The notes beneath the pieces were generated by a model. The model was not told the DNA's origin. It worked only from the letters and a program-made list of their open reading frames with translations, and ran no database searches. A stretch of 64,000 nt of DNA from Selaginella moellendorffii (taxonomy: Eukaryota; Streptophyta; Lycopodiopsida; Selaginellales; Selaginellaceae), in assembly GCF_000143415.4 (NCBI RefSeq), contig NW_003314291.1, positions 1,021,650 through 1,085,649 on the forward strand, given 5' to 3'. The translations under genes were made by a program, and so were the position numbers. Positions 1 through 11,379 of the stretch are shown piece after piece. Each line of letters starts with the position of its first letter. Position 1 is the first letter of the stretch.

Positions 1-268
1 TCCAAGATCACATGCTTCACATGCATTCATAACGCACAAATCCATCACAGTCAAAGCTCAAATCCCCCGAAAAAAAGAAGAGAAACCAGAAGTTTTAGTT
101 TGCAGTTAAGAAACTTGTAGTTAGCACCGAGCTAAAACCACAAAATTGCACGAAAACACGACCTCCTATAGCTTAGCGTTAAGAAAGCACGGGAGTCTAG
201 GTAGTTACACAACAGCATAGTGTACATTACCAGCAGATCCAAACCCGTTATCAAGCTTTTATTAGCCT

Positions 269-2217
269 TCATACAGCAGCCGGTTGATGTGGTCGACCAC
301 CTCGTCGAAACTGTCCACCTCGGTAGCCACCTCTGTAGCCTCCCCGACCACGAGACCTCAAAAAAGCGTCCCCGAAAGTCTATCAATCAAAGAAACCGAG
401 TGAGAACCCAAACCAAGCACTGACACTCGACTAACCTCAGTGTTGATCTTACGTTGCTCTGAAAACCTGGGGCGCTCGGTACCACCCTCACGATCCAGAG
501 TGTCACAGGAGAGAGAATCGAAAAAGTCATCCTTGACATATACCGGCTGAATGCAAAGCTTTATCAGAAATGTGATCCATAATGTGAAAGCGTCATTCGT
601 ACCTTTTTCCCGTCCTCCGGTTTCTGCCAGTTCTCGCTCACAGGCTCGTCCTCTCCGTTCCTTGGTTCAACCTTTCCTCCAAGCTCACCCCAAACCTCGT
701 CCTTGTTGAACTTTTCATTCATCGCCATGAAATCAAAGTCCTCCGTAAAGTTCGTACGTTGAGAAGGCTGTCCATGATATCAAAATAAATACCACAAGAA
801 AGAAGAAAAGCTCGAGTAAACATACCCCACGACCCCTTCCGCCGCGCCTTCCATTTCCTCGCCAGTTATACCTTCCGTTGTACTCGTGCCTTTGACCATC
901 GTGCCTCGGACCCTCGTGCCTCAAGTTCTCTGGCCTAGGCCCGTTGTTAGCCTGCCAAAACCACGTAAGTATGCCAAGACTTTGACAAAACTCTACTCGC
1001 ACCTGCTGCTCCTTGGAATGAGATGATGACTCTTGCAGAGAGTTTTCGGCAGGTTGTAACTTCGATGGCTCCACCCCTTCCACTGGCGGTTGCTCGAGTG
1101 GAGTGGGAGTGTTCTTCTTCAGCTCTTGAGAGGAATCCAATGGTGCCTGAGAAACAGACGGCAGCCGTGGGAGCTTGGCGATCGGTGTCAATATCGCCGT
1201 CATTCCAACCGAGGAAGTAGTCTCGCGGGGCTTCTCCGTCTCCGGCGGACCTGTTGGATGTGTCGAGCTCGGCTGACTAACTTGAGGCGGTGGCCGCTGG
1301 TCAGGAGGTAAGAGCGGCTGCGATGGCAAATACGGTGGCTGCATTGCGTTTCCGCTAGGTGGTGGATAGTATCCCGGCCAGTAGAGTGCGTTTCCGACGG
1401 GCGGAGGTGGACGAGGACCCCATGCACCCAAGCCGACTGCTGGCGGATATGACGAGCTGAGAAAACCCGGTGGTAGCAGCGCCTGTGAGTCACGCGGTGG
1501 TGGCATTCCCACTGCAGGATGGGGAATTGCTGGAGCGTGCGAGAACCCCGCTGGAACTTGAGGTGGTGGAACACCTCCGCTTGGAGGCTGTGGCATTCCT
1601 ATCGGTGGAGCCATAATGGGTTGAGACATTCGTTGCGCTTTCTGGGGCTGCTGAGACTGAAAGAAAACAAAACTTGACAGCTTAGTACCTCGTATCATCA
1701 CAGCATGAAAGCCTCACCTGAGCAATGATCGCCGGATCGTTGTAAGGCTGCGAATGGACCGCATGAGCTTGCGGAGAAGATTTCACCTGTAAATCCTGGA
1801 AAGGAAAGAGGCACAAAAAAAGATAGAAACAATTCAGAGAGGAAACAATGAAACCACGGAAGAAATCCATACCTTGATGTCCGACCCACGAAAAATAATG
1901 TAGTCATAGACGCTATCCCTGGGAGGAATCTGCGGCCCTTCCTTCTTCCTCCCTTCGGTTCCATACGAACGAACTGGAAACAAAGCAAGAGCGCACGGAT
2001 TCGTGAGCTCCCGAGCTCCAACCCTAGCGAAACATCGCCATAGCCTACCGTTTTGGAGCGCGATGTTGCAGTTCTCGGCGTCGATGGTGTAGAGCACGCC
2101 CTCGTAGCGGATGTCGCTCTTGGATGTGAGGCTGATGAGGCTTCCAATGTAGGAATCGAAGTTGGCACTACCTTTGCTGCTGTCGCCCCCGGGCGCCACG
2201 GCGCTAGCGTCCCCCAT
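269..2217 (-). CDS. DCP5: DCP5 / LSM14-SCD6 family mRNA-decapping and translational repressor protein
   Basis: Eight exons join without frame breaks: 2049-2217, 1873-1973, 1718-1795, 1003-1656, 826-951, 603-767, 436-546 and 269-379, giving 504 residues. An N-terminal LSM14 domain (about residues 12-90: [18 protein letters not shown], later [14 protein letters not shown] and FRGSDIKDLQV) is followed by a long Pro/Gln-rich linker. An RG-rich stretch, the FDF motif ([15 protein letters not shown], about 383-397), an FFD box (DDFFDSL, about 437) and a C-terminal RGG tail ([12 protein letters not shown]) come next. This is the family order. Plant DCP5 is known to act in P-bodies with DCP1/DCP2 in translational repression and decapping; that role is inferred here. 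The start is the ATG at 2217; an upstream in-frame GTG was not used. It lies about 270 bp downstream of, and in the same direction as, the importin gene. I see no defects. Confidence 0.95.
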
Positions 2218-2486
2218 CCCGCTCACAAAGACGAAGAACCCTAGTGTTGCTTAACAGCTTAAATGCTACCTCTCAATGCGGTAAAAATTTCAAGGCAAAA
2301 AAAAAAAAAAACTATGGGAGACCTTACAACTTAGAACTCTTCTTCGCGCTCGACGATGATTCTCTTCTCTACTGTTTCGGCGATTACACAGAGAAAACTA
2401 TCAATAGCGTTTCTACCACTTGTACAGGAACTCTACGCGAGTTCTTCCTCTTCTTGGAGCTCGCTCGAGTTCTTTTTCTTCGAGCT

Positions 2487-4572
2487 CTAGGCGTGTTCTT
2501 CTTCTTCTTCAAGCTCGCTACCGAAGTAAGTGTCGAGGAGGTGATTCGCCATGTTTCTCAGCTCATCGTTCTCGTGGAAGTGGAGCATCTCAATCGCCAG
2601 CATTCCATCGCAAGCTTCCACGAGCTTTGTGCCGTTTTGGAGGCAGCGCATCACCTGTGAGGAGGAAGAACAAAGAGCTTCGTGTCAGCGAAGGAAGAAA
2701 ATGGTTGATCCACTTACCAGTTCCAGGAACTGGAGGCCGAGTTTCGATCCCTCCGGGTCGGGCGACTTCACCAGATTGACGAACTCGGCAACACAGCCGG
2801 ATTGGGCGAGCGCCGAGAGATGAGCGTGGATGGGCTGTGACGCTGTCTGTGCTGCTGTTGCTTCTTTCGGCATCACGCAGAGGTTTCCCAGCGCGTAGAC
2901 GGCCTCCTTCTTCACGTCGAAGCTGGCTGTCGCGAGCAGATTCACCAGCGGACCACAGGCTACAGGGAAGACGTGCTCTTTGTGCTGCATGGATCCAGCA
3001 GCTAAGTTGGAGATCACCCACGCAGCTTCCTGTTTTGAGTGTGATGAGTGTTCATGAAAGAAGACCAAAAGTCTACCTTCTGCAACGCTCTATGATTCGT
3101 CTGTAAGCAGCGGACAAGCGCTCCAACAACACCACCTGGAAGATATCTCTCGGGAAAAGCTCCTAGGATATAGAAAATATAATGTTACCAGGGACAGTGG
3201 AGCCAGCAGCAATCACGCCATCACTCATCTTGTTGTCTCCACAAACTATGTTCCCAATAACTCGTAGCACCTAAAACAAGATAGTGAGAAAACAAGCGAC
3301 CAAGACCAAAAACTAACTTACAGGGGTAAGAACTGTTAGCTGGTTGGATGTTGCCAGCCACTCGACGAGAGGTCGAAGCAAAGTAGCGTTAATCAGCTGC
3401 TTAGTATCAGCGAGAGCACTGATATAGACGAGGACCCACGCCGTCTCCGCAACCAAATCTTCATCCCTGGAATATAAACAATCAAAAGTGTATCAAACCA
3501 AAAACTATGATCATCTTACTTTGAATGCAAGTGTTGAACGAGACCTGGCAGAATGCCATCGATGCTAAGCAAATCCGAAGCACCTTTCGTGCTTGGACCC
3601 TGCAAGGAGCGCATGAAAAACTCATCAGAACGAAGTCAAGCGTTACACTACCTTGATGAGATTTGACAGAGCCCAGCAAGCAGTTCGTGCGACAGACGTT
3701 TTTTGAGACAAGGCCAATCGAGCAAGCGGCCGAAGAGATCCTTGAGCAAGAAGTATTTTTCTTATCTCCTCGCTGTCACCGGCAAAGTTTCCCAAAGCCC
3801 ATGTACACTGCTCCGCAACAAGAAGAGAGCTATTTTCTGGAAAGAAAAACGTCGTCATACACACGAAAGAAAAAAAAACGCAGATACCTCCAAGATGAGC
3901 AATGAGAAGAGGAACGGGCATTAGCAAATCTTCTTGCTGCTGGACATCCTCTACAGCGATGTTTGTCAAACACCAAGCAGCTTCGAGCAGCTTGGAGAAA
4001 GAAGAAAAACAAACTTAGCAGCAAAACAGAAGAAAATGGTAGAGCACTTACCTGTTCTTCGCTTGATCCAAATTTCAGGCACTCCACAAGCACTGGGATG
4101 AGACCAGCTTCCACAGCAACGCTCACTGGCGGCAAAGAGCTGCACGAAAGAAATCGCCTCACCTTCTTGAGAGCTTCTAGCTTCCGATGAGAAGCTCCCT
4201 TGGAGCTAAGCAGCTGCTAGCATTAGTCCCAAGCATTCCAAGCAAAAACTAAGAAACTTACATGTCTTGGCTAGCGCTGACTAGCTCCGCCACTGCCGAT
4301 TTCACGTCATTCTCCAAGGCGATCCTCGAATCCTCGTCGCCCTCGCAGTACATTTCCATCCCATCCTCCTCGTCTTGGCTCCTGCGCATTCGCTTGGCTC
4401 GCACGGCAGCATCCCGGCGCTCTTTGCTCAGCGCGACCGCCAATTTGCGCCGCCTCTGCCCAGCTCCACTCGCGACTGCTTGAAACAATGAGGCGAGACT
4501 GGAAATGGAGGAGATCGAGATCTTACCCGATGGCTTGAAGCGATCGCGACGAGCGGGGCTCACAGCATCCAT
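2487..4572 (-). CDS. IMPA9: Importin alpha, IMPA9-like (nuclear import adaptor)
   Basis: Eleven exons keep one frame: 4527-4572, 4262-4475, 4052-4205, 3888-3990, 3652-3836, 3520-3599, 3322-3466, 3189-3270, 3077-3162, 2718-3029 and 2487-2654 (524 residues). An IBB-like basic N-terminus (GQRRRKLAVALSKERRD) precedes armadillo repeats with the characteristic Trp/Asn pairs (EAAWCLTNIA, CTWALGNFAG, TACWALSNLI, ETAWVLVYIS, EAAWVISNLAAG, EAVYALGNLCV). These are the positions that grip nuclear localisation signals in the family. The tail reads FHENDELRNMANHLLDTYFG and then an acidic run. Wording and IBB form resemble the divergent Arabidopsis IMPA9 more than the canonical IMPA1-8 group. The expected role is carrying NLS cargo with importin beta through the nuclear pore. 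Introns are about 44-70 bp. No pseudogene signs. Confidence 0.93.
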
Positions 4573-4620
4573 CTTGCTCGCTTATTTAGGGTTTAAGAGG
4601 AATTCTAGGGTTCTTGTCAT

Positions 4621-5468
4621 TTAGGCGCCATTTACAAGCTCTTCGATTTCTTTCTCCGTGTCGCTGCCCTGCATTTGATCATAGTCGTCCAGATCTTGGT
4701 AGCACGCCAGAAGGATCTTTGCGATCTCGGTGTCGATGCAAGCTTCTTCCAGATCGGAGTCGGCTATGGATTCCAAATCGCCTGCGCGAAGCAAGAAATT
4801 GGTAAATTTTTGCTCTAGAGGTATGTTCCAGCACCTTGAGGCATTTGTGACTGTGTGAGAATGCCGCTAGCTTCCTGCGAAGAAATCTGTAAGCTGGATT
4901 GTTCTTCAGATTTCTAGTAACGCTGTGGATTTTTTTCTTTATTTCTTGAGGAACTTATAGTTTACTGTTTGGAAATTATGCTACTTTGTGAGAAACTTAC
5001 TTGAGCTCGCTCTTCTTCATCCAGTTGTGGAGGATCCGTTCGAGCTTTTCTACCAAGAACAACTCCCACAGCTGCTGCAAGCTTTTCAGCGTGAACAGCA
5101 TTACCAGTGTTTTGGACGACGACTTCCAGCGCTTCCGCTGCTTTCGGAATGAGGTCAGTCGCTATACTATCACCCTCTTGCTTTTGATGATCATTTCTCT
5201 CACTTCTGAGTTTGTTCTTCCCAGCACTGGTGCCGCTAGATTCGTCACCACTGCTGCTAAGCAAAGCACTACCATCACCATCGTCTACGTCCTCACCAGG
5301 TAACGAAACTACGCTTTCTCTTGCATTCTCGTTCTCTAACGTTTGCTTGGTCAGGATCCCGGAGTTTTTCGCAATAAGTAGCTTCAACTGTGCCAGATCC
5401 AGCGCCTCCAAAGAATTACCAGCGGTCGAGAGCTTGTCCATTTCGCTCTTGGAGACGCCACAACCCAT
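4621..5468 (-). CDS. Small acidic protein with N-terminal MGC (putative N-myristoylated), function unknown
   Basis: Three exons (5001-5468, 4835-4886, 4621-4781) give 226 residues. The start MGCGVSKSE fits an N-myristoylation site (Gly2) with a neighbouring Cys that could be palmitoylated, so membrane anchoring is a reasonable inference. The rest is hydrophilic, rich in Asp/Glu/Ser, with a helical alanine-rich stretch (LIPKAAEALEVVVQNTGN, about 105-125) and an acidic C-terminus (LLACYQDLDDYDQMQGSD). I recognise no catalytic motif and cannot name the family. Its start codon is 98 bp from nothing else: upstream lies the 0.7 kb spacer shared with the divergent eIF1 gene, and its stop is about 50 bp from the importin start. 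Good splice sites and a continuous frame argue for a real gene. Confidence 0.75.
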
Positions 5469-6160
5469 CAGTTGCCAGCCGGGGTCATCGAGTCAGGTGT
5501 TCCAATCGATCAAATATTACGAGGCTGGCACCAAAAGCGACCTCTCCTCTCTCTTTTCCTTAAAGACGGGGAGGAGGGAGTGACCATCAAAATTCATGGC
5601 GCACTGCTGTGAGGGACGAGGTCGGTGATTCCTACTTCTCTGGTTTAACAAACTTCTTCCACCTTCACAGGCCCAAGCGGCTCTCACGTTTCACGCATGA
5701 CTTCTGCAAGCACTGATCTGTTGCAGTTTGTTGAAAGAGACGTCATCGGGGCCGTCGGATGCCCGCCAACGGACGGCTGCTGTTCACGCAAAACTTAAGA
5801 AAAACGGGAGAGCAAGGCAGTTGTCACTCTCTTGGGACTCGCGGATCATCCAGGTGAGTGCGCAAAAAAGAGGACAAAATTGTTTTGGGAGGCGTTTGTT
5901 TCTTGAAACGCTTGGTGGTGGTGATTTTCTCGCTTGGCGATTCGCGCTTGATTGATTGCGGGCATTCATTTTTCTCTTTTCTTCTTGCTGCTAGTACTTG
6001 GCTTCCATTTGCTCTGTACTTTACTTTTTGTTGCACTGTGGTGCATTTGTTTTTTTCCTGTTGGATCTCTCGGAGTTAATGCTGCCAATTTCCAGCTCTC
6101 CTGCTCCAGAAGGCAGATTAAAAGCCGAGAAACCAAGGGGAGAAATCTACGCCCAGGTTC
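5469..6160. promoter_or_regulatory. Divergent intergenic region between the MGC protein gene (-) and eIF1 (+), with probable eIF1 5'UTR intron
   Basis: This 692 bp spacer must contain the 5' ends of both flanking genes. A strong donor (CCAG/GTGAGTG, GT at 5854) and a pyrimidine-rich acceptor (CTGCTCCAG, AG at 6108-6109) suggest a roughly 256 bp leader intron for eIF1, a common arrangement in plant translation-factor genes. I saw no convincing TATA box for either side, and no coding region. Confidence 0.45.
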
Positions 6161-6826
6161 ATGTCAGATTTTGATATCCAAATTCCTGGCGCCTTCGGTG
6201 AGTGAGCCTTTTGCAGCGCTCTCAAACGATTTACTAACTATTCTCCATGCAGCAGACCCGTTCGCAGAAGCGAATGTTGATGACCAAGGAGCGGGGTCCA
6301 AAGAATACGTTCATGTTCGCATCCAGCAGAGGAATGGGCGCAAGAGCTTGACCACCGTCCAGGGCCTCAAGAAAGAGTTCAACTACAACAAGATACTCAA
6401 AGACTTCAAGCGAGTGAGAGCCCTTCTTTTCCTCTTTCCTTTTCGAGTGATCTACTTAAGAGCCTTCAAGTGAACTGGTTTTACTGTCTCAGGAATTTTG
6501 CTGTAACGGGACAGTTGTGGACGACACAGAGCTAGGACAGGTTTGTTTTTTTGCTTGTGTGTGGTTGCTGTTGCACGGATTCTGGCACTGAGAAGAAGTC
6601 GTACGTTTTGATTTTTTTTTCTCCTTTTTTTGCAGGTGATCCAGCTCCAGGGCGACCAGCGAAAAAATGTCTCCCAGTTCCTGGTACAGGTCTGTCTAGT
6701 AGCGTAGCAGTCCTATCGCTGAAAGTAATAAATTTTGTGCTGCTGAGAGCTCATAAGTTTCTCGACGTGGTTCCTTTTCAGGCTGGCGTTGCCAAGAAGG
6801 ACCAGATCAAGATACATGGTTTCTAG
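6161..6826 (+). CDS. SUI1: Translation initiation factor eIF1 (SUI1 homologue)
   Basis: Five exons (6161-6197, 6253-6413, 6493-6540, 6636-6689, 6782-6826) give 114 residues, the normal length for plant eIF1. The protein begins MSDFDIQIPGAF, continues DPFAEAN and carries the SUI1 signature: VHVRIQQRNGRKSLTTVQGL, KEFNYNKILKDF, EFCCNGTVV, QLQGDQRKNVSQFLVQAG, and ends KKDQIKIHGF. eIF1 binds the 40S subunit near the P site and enforces AUG selection. The start matches the plant family N-terminus exactly, and all junctions keep frame. One conservative change from the usual plant sequence is KRE in place of KKE at the exon 2/3 junction. Confidence 0.97.
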
Positions 6827-7580
6827 GAGGAGAGAGGACGTGCGATTATTTTTGCTCCCCCAAGGAAGGATAGAGGAGAGATAAGTATTTTTTCTTGGGT
6901 TGGATTTAATAAGGTGAGAGCTTGAAGGAGATCTAGACAAGAGTCTTCACAGCACGACGAAGATCGATGCGATGTTTTCTCGTCGCAGTTAAGAAGCGCG
7001 CTCTCTATTGACGGCTACGCAGATCAATGGATTCGTCTTCGTGCTTGGATGAGAAATCGATGCAGAGACAAGGAAGACCATGGGAAGGAAGCACAAGACA
7101 TGTTTAAGCGTTCTTCTCAAAGCCAGAGCGAGCAAGCAAGGGCTTTGAGGTGTGTGTAGAGTTATGAGGCTTCACTCAAGTTAAACTATGGATGTTTGTT
7201 TCTCGCTCGTATGTGTGTACACACGACTACGTATCTTTTCGGAGTTTCGAGGGAATCTCTACGATTGGAAAAAGCAGATGTGTGTTCTTTCTGTGTGAGA
7301 AGATCTCTTTAATTTGAATCAAAGCGTGGGTATAAAGGTTTGCTTTTTGCTCCCTCCATCCACCAGCTTTTGGTTTCCAAAAATTTTTGCTCGTTATCTT
7401 TTGATTCGAAAAAAAAATCATTCCAAAACCTTGTAAAGAACTTTAGGCTCAGTGGAGATGATAAAGGTGGCAAACAATGCCCCATCTAGAGAATATCATA
7501 CCATGATATCTAAGAAGTTGTCAACAAAATGATTGTCCAAGAAATGCTATTACCCATATGGTAATAAGATCTATATCTAC

Positions 7581-7632
7581 CTGGCCAGTTGGTGGCCAGG
7601 GTGGCCCACGTTGGGCCAGTTGTGGCCACCGA
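7581..7632. repeat. GGCC-rich imperfect direct repeat
   Basis: The block GGCCAGTTGGTGGCCA is repeated about 33 bp on as GGCCAGTTGTGGCCA, separated by GGGTGGCCCACGTT. Each copy is itself nearly palindromic around TGGCCA. It sits directly upstream of the hairpin at 7670-7728. Confidence 0.6.
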
Positions 7633-7669
7633 ATTACCCGGGTTATTTTTTTGAAAAATCCGCCAAAAG

Positions 7670-7728
7670 GATGGGACATCCATGCGCATGCGAATGCCCG
7701 GATGTGCGCATGCGCATCCATGCCCATC
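7670..7728. repeat. Short imperfect inverted repeat (hairpin) of alternating purine-pyrimidine sequence
   Basis: The left arm GATGGGACATCCATGCGCAT and the right arm CGCATGCGCATCCATGCC... are reverse complements over about 22 bp with two or three differences, around a loop of about 15 bp. GCATGCGC runs could also adopt Z-DNA. It lies in the spacer upstream of the RopGAP leader. Confidence 0.6.
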
Positions 7729-8733
7729 ATGTGGGATTAAACATTAAACCGGTTAAACACACCACTAGAACCGCCCACGTTTAACCGAAAGGGTTAAGTT
7801 AATCTGGTAGCTTAGCTTAAGCAACCCTTTAGCTCTAGCTCGAGCTCCAATGTAGGCAGAGGGAGGACGAGGTCTTGCGCGGTGTCACTGCGCGTTTTGT
7901 TTCCAGCGCTTGTGTTCTTCCGCCGATCATTCCCTCGTCGCCGCGGCAGCGCGGGAGGATCCTGGCAGGGCTAGGGCTGCCGGGAATCCGATCGCAAGAA
8001 GCAGCGCTGCTCTCCGCAGATTATCTCGAGCGGCGCCAAGCAGATAGGGCCAAGGATCTCCACAAAGCTGCCGCCGCTGAGGTACCGCTGCGCGATTGAC
8101 TGGATTAGAGCGTGGTGTGTGTCGGCATTGGCATTTCCAGGTGTGTGTGGGGTGCGTGTGATCGATAATCTTGTGATTTGAGGCGTTTTCTTGCAACTCC
8201 CTCCCTCTCTCTCTCGCACGCGCACACGATTCTTGGGTTTTTTTTCTCTTTTTTTTCTCTGCTCGAGCAGTGTAACATGTGACTGCTCTCACAGCTCACA
8301 AGAAAGCCAAAAAACGGTGATGGTCACAAATTTCGTCCGCGGGAGAGCACTCTCACAGGATAAAAAAGAGGGCTTCTTTTCTACTGCTGCTCGTCATGGG
8401 TCGCGGCATTTGGGTGTTGGCCAGGTGCTCCCAGGTGAGAGTCTCCTCCTCGTGAGTTTTTTTCGTTTCTTATCTATGGTTTTTATCGTTGTTTACTTGT
8501 CTTTGGATCCCGAGGCTGGGTCTTGGTCTTTTCTGTGATTTCTGCTAGAGATTGAAGGTTCCTGTGTGAGCTTGCTCGGAAGAATTCGCTTCTTTTGCTT
8601 GTGAGCTTTTGGAAAAGACTGTTTTTTGCATGCATGCTTGTTGGTTGTTTAGCTGCTTTTCTTTTCGATATATAGTTCGTTGTTCTAAATCTTGTCTCCT
8701 TGTTTTGTATCACAGAAGTAGCAGCCTCTTTCG

Positions 8734-10544
8734 ATGCACAGTGATCGTAGACCCACCAAGAAGAACAGCAACGCGAGGCTGGTACTAGTAGCGCAGGGAA
8801 ATCGCCAAAATCTCAAGAAGGAACAGGCTGACGAAGAGTCAAAAGGAGAGAAGGCTACCAATCTTTCCTTGCCAATGACAATGGCGGATTTACTCACGCA
8901 CCGGCATTTCTCTCCAGATATCTTGGAGTCCGATGCTTACAGCATTTCGGGTCTCTCGCCGCCGCTCTTTGTTTCGGATCACAACACCACCGATTCGGAA
9001 GAAGGGTCCCGGTCAGACTCGGGTGTAGTTTCTTCTTCGCCGGTCAATCTTCCCGCTACTCACACCACAGCAAGAGCGGCCACTGACGGCATGCATTTGT
9101 CGCTGGAGTTTGAAGATCTGGTGATACGTCGGGAGAAGATGAGGCTCCGCGGCGAGCAGCTCGCAGGTGGAGAAGGCGAAGAGGAAGCTAACAGGGAAGA
9201 GCTCTCTATGTTGGCTCTGGTGCTGGACACGCTGAGAAGATCCTTGCTAACATGCAAGGCTTCCGAGGAGGAGGTTGCGTCCATGGATATTGGCTGGCCT
9301 ACCAACGTCCGGCATGTAACGCACGTCACATTTGACAGGTTCAATGGCTTTCTCGGCTTGCCGGTGGAGTTTGAGATCGAGATCCCCCGAAGAGTTCCCA
9401 GTGCAAGGTTCGTTCCTGGCGTTTGTTTTAGCTGTTTACTTATGCTGTTTTGTTTTGTTTTTTTTTTCTCGTGTATCAGTGCCAGTGTTTTTGGTGTCTC
9501 TCCAGAGTCGATGCAATGCTCTTATGATTCCAAAGGCAACAGCGTTCCGACCATTTTGCTGCTCATGCAGGAAAGGCTTTACAGCCAGGGGGGCCTTAAG
9601 GTCTGTGATTCTTTGTTTTCCTCTTCTCTTGACGTGAGTCTTTGTCGGTGTCCAGGCGGAAGGAATTTTCAGAATAAACGCCGAAAACAGCCACGAAGAA
9701 ATCGTACGGGAGCAGCTCAACCGTGGGATCGTCCCACACGATATTGATCTTCACTGTCTAGCTGGTCTCATCAAGGTATGAAAACAGCACGCACTTCCGT
9801 TAGTCTGAAACTATAAAGGCTCTGTCTCAGGCATGGTTCCGTGAGCTTCCTAAGGGGGTCCTCGACACTTTAACGCCCGAGCAAGTGATGCAGTGCCACA
9901 ACGAGGAGCAATGTGTTGAGCTCGTGAAGTTGCTGCCTCCGACGCAAGCAGCTCTTCTAGACTGGGCGCTGAATCTCATGGCCGACGTCGCCCAGGAGGA
10001 GGCGTCAAACAAGATGAACTCCCGGAACATCGCAATGGTTTTTGCTCCCAACATGACTCAGGTACGTTCCTCTTTCATTTGGTGCTTGGTTTTTGTTTTC
10101 TTTTCTGTAATGTATTTCCTTTTGCTGTCCCAGATGGCGGATCCACTAACAGCACTCATGCACGCTGTACAAGTGATGAACATTCTAAAGACGCTGATTG
10201 TGAGGACACTACGGGACAGGCAAGAGGCTGTGCTCGATCCAGGCCCTGCACCGTCTTTGCCGAGTAACAAGGACGAAGATGACGACCAGCAGCACTGTGG
10301 GAGTGGACTGATTGACAAGGCAACTTCGGCAGAAGAAGAGTACGATGACTACAGGCAACACCAACAACAGCAGCAGGAGCAAGAGGAGCTGGATCAAAAT
10401 CACCGTCACCACCATCTTCACAATCACCATCAGCAGCAGCAACAGGTGATGATGCTCCACGCGAAGCAAAAGAAAATCCGGTCTGCCGCGCCGAGGCTGC
10501 TCAACAGAATAGACAAGCAAAGCGAGAGGGCCGAAGCCTGGTAA
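8734..10544 (+). CDS. ROPGAP: CRIB-domain Rho (ROP) GTPase-activating protein
   Basis: Five exons (8734-9407, 9480-9600, 9656-9775, 9831-10061, 10134-10544) give 518 residues. A CRIB motif (MDIGWPTNVRHVTHVTFDRF, about 184-203) is followed by a RhoGAP domain. That domain contains the arginine-finger segment AEGIFRINAEN, the conserved HCLAGLIKAWFRELP and RNIAMVFAPNMTQ. The CRIB-plus-RhoGAP order is the plant RopGAP hallmark: the protein stimulates GTP hydrolysis on ROP GTPases, which control polarity and pollen-tube or tip growth in plants. The C-terminal 90 residues are low-complexity Gln/His. All junctions keep frame, and the arginine finger is present. A broken, inverted copy of the first exon lies at 31128-32000. 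Confidence 0.94.
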
Positions 10545-10687
10545 GAACAAACTTTTGCTCGTTCTTACCATCGCTTTGCACAGATTGTTGTACCATAGCT
10601 AGCCAGTCGATCGCCAACAGCCGTTTGTAAAATAATCTGGCTGCTCGCTCGGTTCTCTCGAGTCTAACTTTAGTACCTTTTTTTCTC

Positions 10688-10696
10688 CTTATAAAA
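10688..10696 (+). promoter_or_regulatory. TATA-like box of the ACBP-like gene
   Basis: TTATAAAAC lies about 70 bp upstream of the ATG at 10764 in a short spacer (220 bp) after the RopGAP stop. The position fits a plant core promoter; this is inference from sequence only. Confidence 0.4.
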
Positions 10697-10763
10697 CTTA
10701 CATTTTGGTTTTGCAAAGCCAGAGTTCTAGGAAGACGAAAGAGAGAAGAAGAAGAAGAAGATA

Positions 10764-11162
10764 ATGGCGGACGAGCGAGAGTGGCTGGACGCTTGCTTGT
10801 TTTTGAGCAAAGGGCCATCGTTGGCGATGGAGTTTCTGGACGAGGAAGCTCGCGTGATGCTGTGGGCTTACTGGGAGCAAGCTCTGGAGGGTCCGGCGGA
10901 GGAGCTCTCGCAGGAACAGGGGATGAGTGATGAGAGGGCGAGGAAGCGGAGGGAGGCGAGGAGGAGGCTGGGAGAGATGCCCAAGTCGGAGGCGAGGAGA
11001 AAATTGGTGGGGTTGATGTCGAGTGTGGTTCCCGAGTGGCGAGAGTGGTGTAGAGAGCATGGCGAGAGGATCCGGGAGGAGCAAAGGAGTGGCGGCGAGG
11101 CGCAAAAGCTGCTGAGAGCGTTTAGCTTGAAAACCGGGATTAAATTGTCGCCTAAGTTGTGA
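10764..11162 (+). CDS. Small charged protein resembling a divergent acyl-CoA-binding domain
   Basis: A single uninterrupted frame of 132 residues begins MADEREWLDACLFLSKGPS. The pattern FLDEEARVMLWAYWEQALEG, then MSDERARKRREARRRLGEMP and SEARRKLVGLMSSVVPEW, follows the helix layout of ACBP (helix 2 L..LY..YKQAT.G; helix 3 KW.AW; helix 4 EEAM..YV). The ligand Tyr and Lys of the YKQAT segment would be Trp and Glu here, so acyl-CoA binding is doubtful even if the fold is shared. GC-rich codon use matches the neighbouring genes. I am not sure of the family. A partial copy of its first exon exists in both segmental duplicates, which supports this stretch as an original locus. Confidence 0.55.
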   Translation: MADEREWLDACLFLSKGPSLAMEFLDEEARVMLWAYWEQALEGPAEELSQEQGMSDERARKRREARRRLGEMPKSEARRKLVGLMSSVVPEWREWCREHGERIREEQRSGGEAQKLLRAFSLKTGIKLSPKL

Positions 11163-11379
11163 ATCACTCTCAGCTAAACGTGACAAAGTAAAACTTGTTA
11201 AGAACCCTAAAATCTATTTATTTATGAATGTCAAGACAAAGTTTAAAACAAGGGTAATTTTATGTGATTTGCACATGCCTCCTATGCATCATTTATATTG
11301 TTATCGTGTGATTTATTGTTAATTTGAAATGATTAATTTAAAATGGATTAAAGTGTGCAAAAGTGATTTTTCCTTACAT

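Larger units (their letters stand above)
6827..8733. other. Intergenic: eIF1 3' region, palindromic segment, and RopGAP leader
   Basis: 6827-7440 looks like eIF1 3'UTR and flank. 7440-7800 carries the palindromic and GGCC-rich segment listed separately. 7860-8733 is GC-richer and is probably RopGAP 5' leader: there is a donor-like CCCAG/GTGAGAG at 8433 and an acceptor (TATCACAG, AG at 8714-8715) just before the start ATG at 8734. No convincing protein-coding region was found. Confidence 0.5.

Noticed and set aside
733-1701. Alternative frames and plus-strand frames inside DCP5 and importin exons
   Set aside because: Shadows of well-supported genes with correct splice sites.
10330-10450. CAA/CAG/CAC repeat as an expanded disease-like microsatellite
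   Set aside because: It is an interrupted Gln/His-rich tail of the RopGAP; low-complexity tails are common, and no pure expansion is present.
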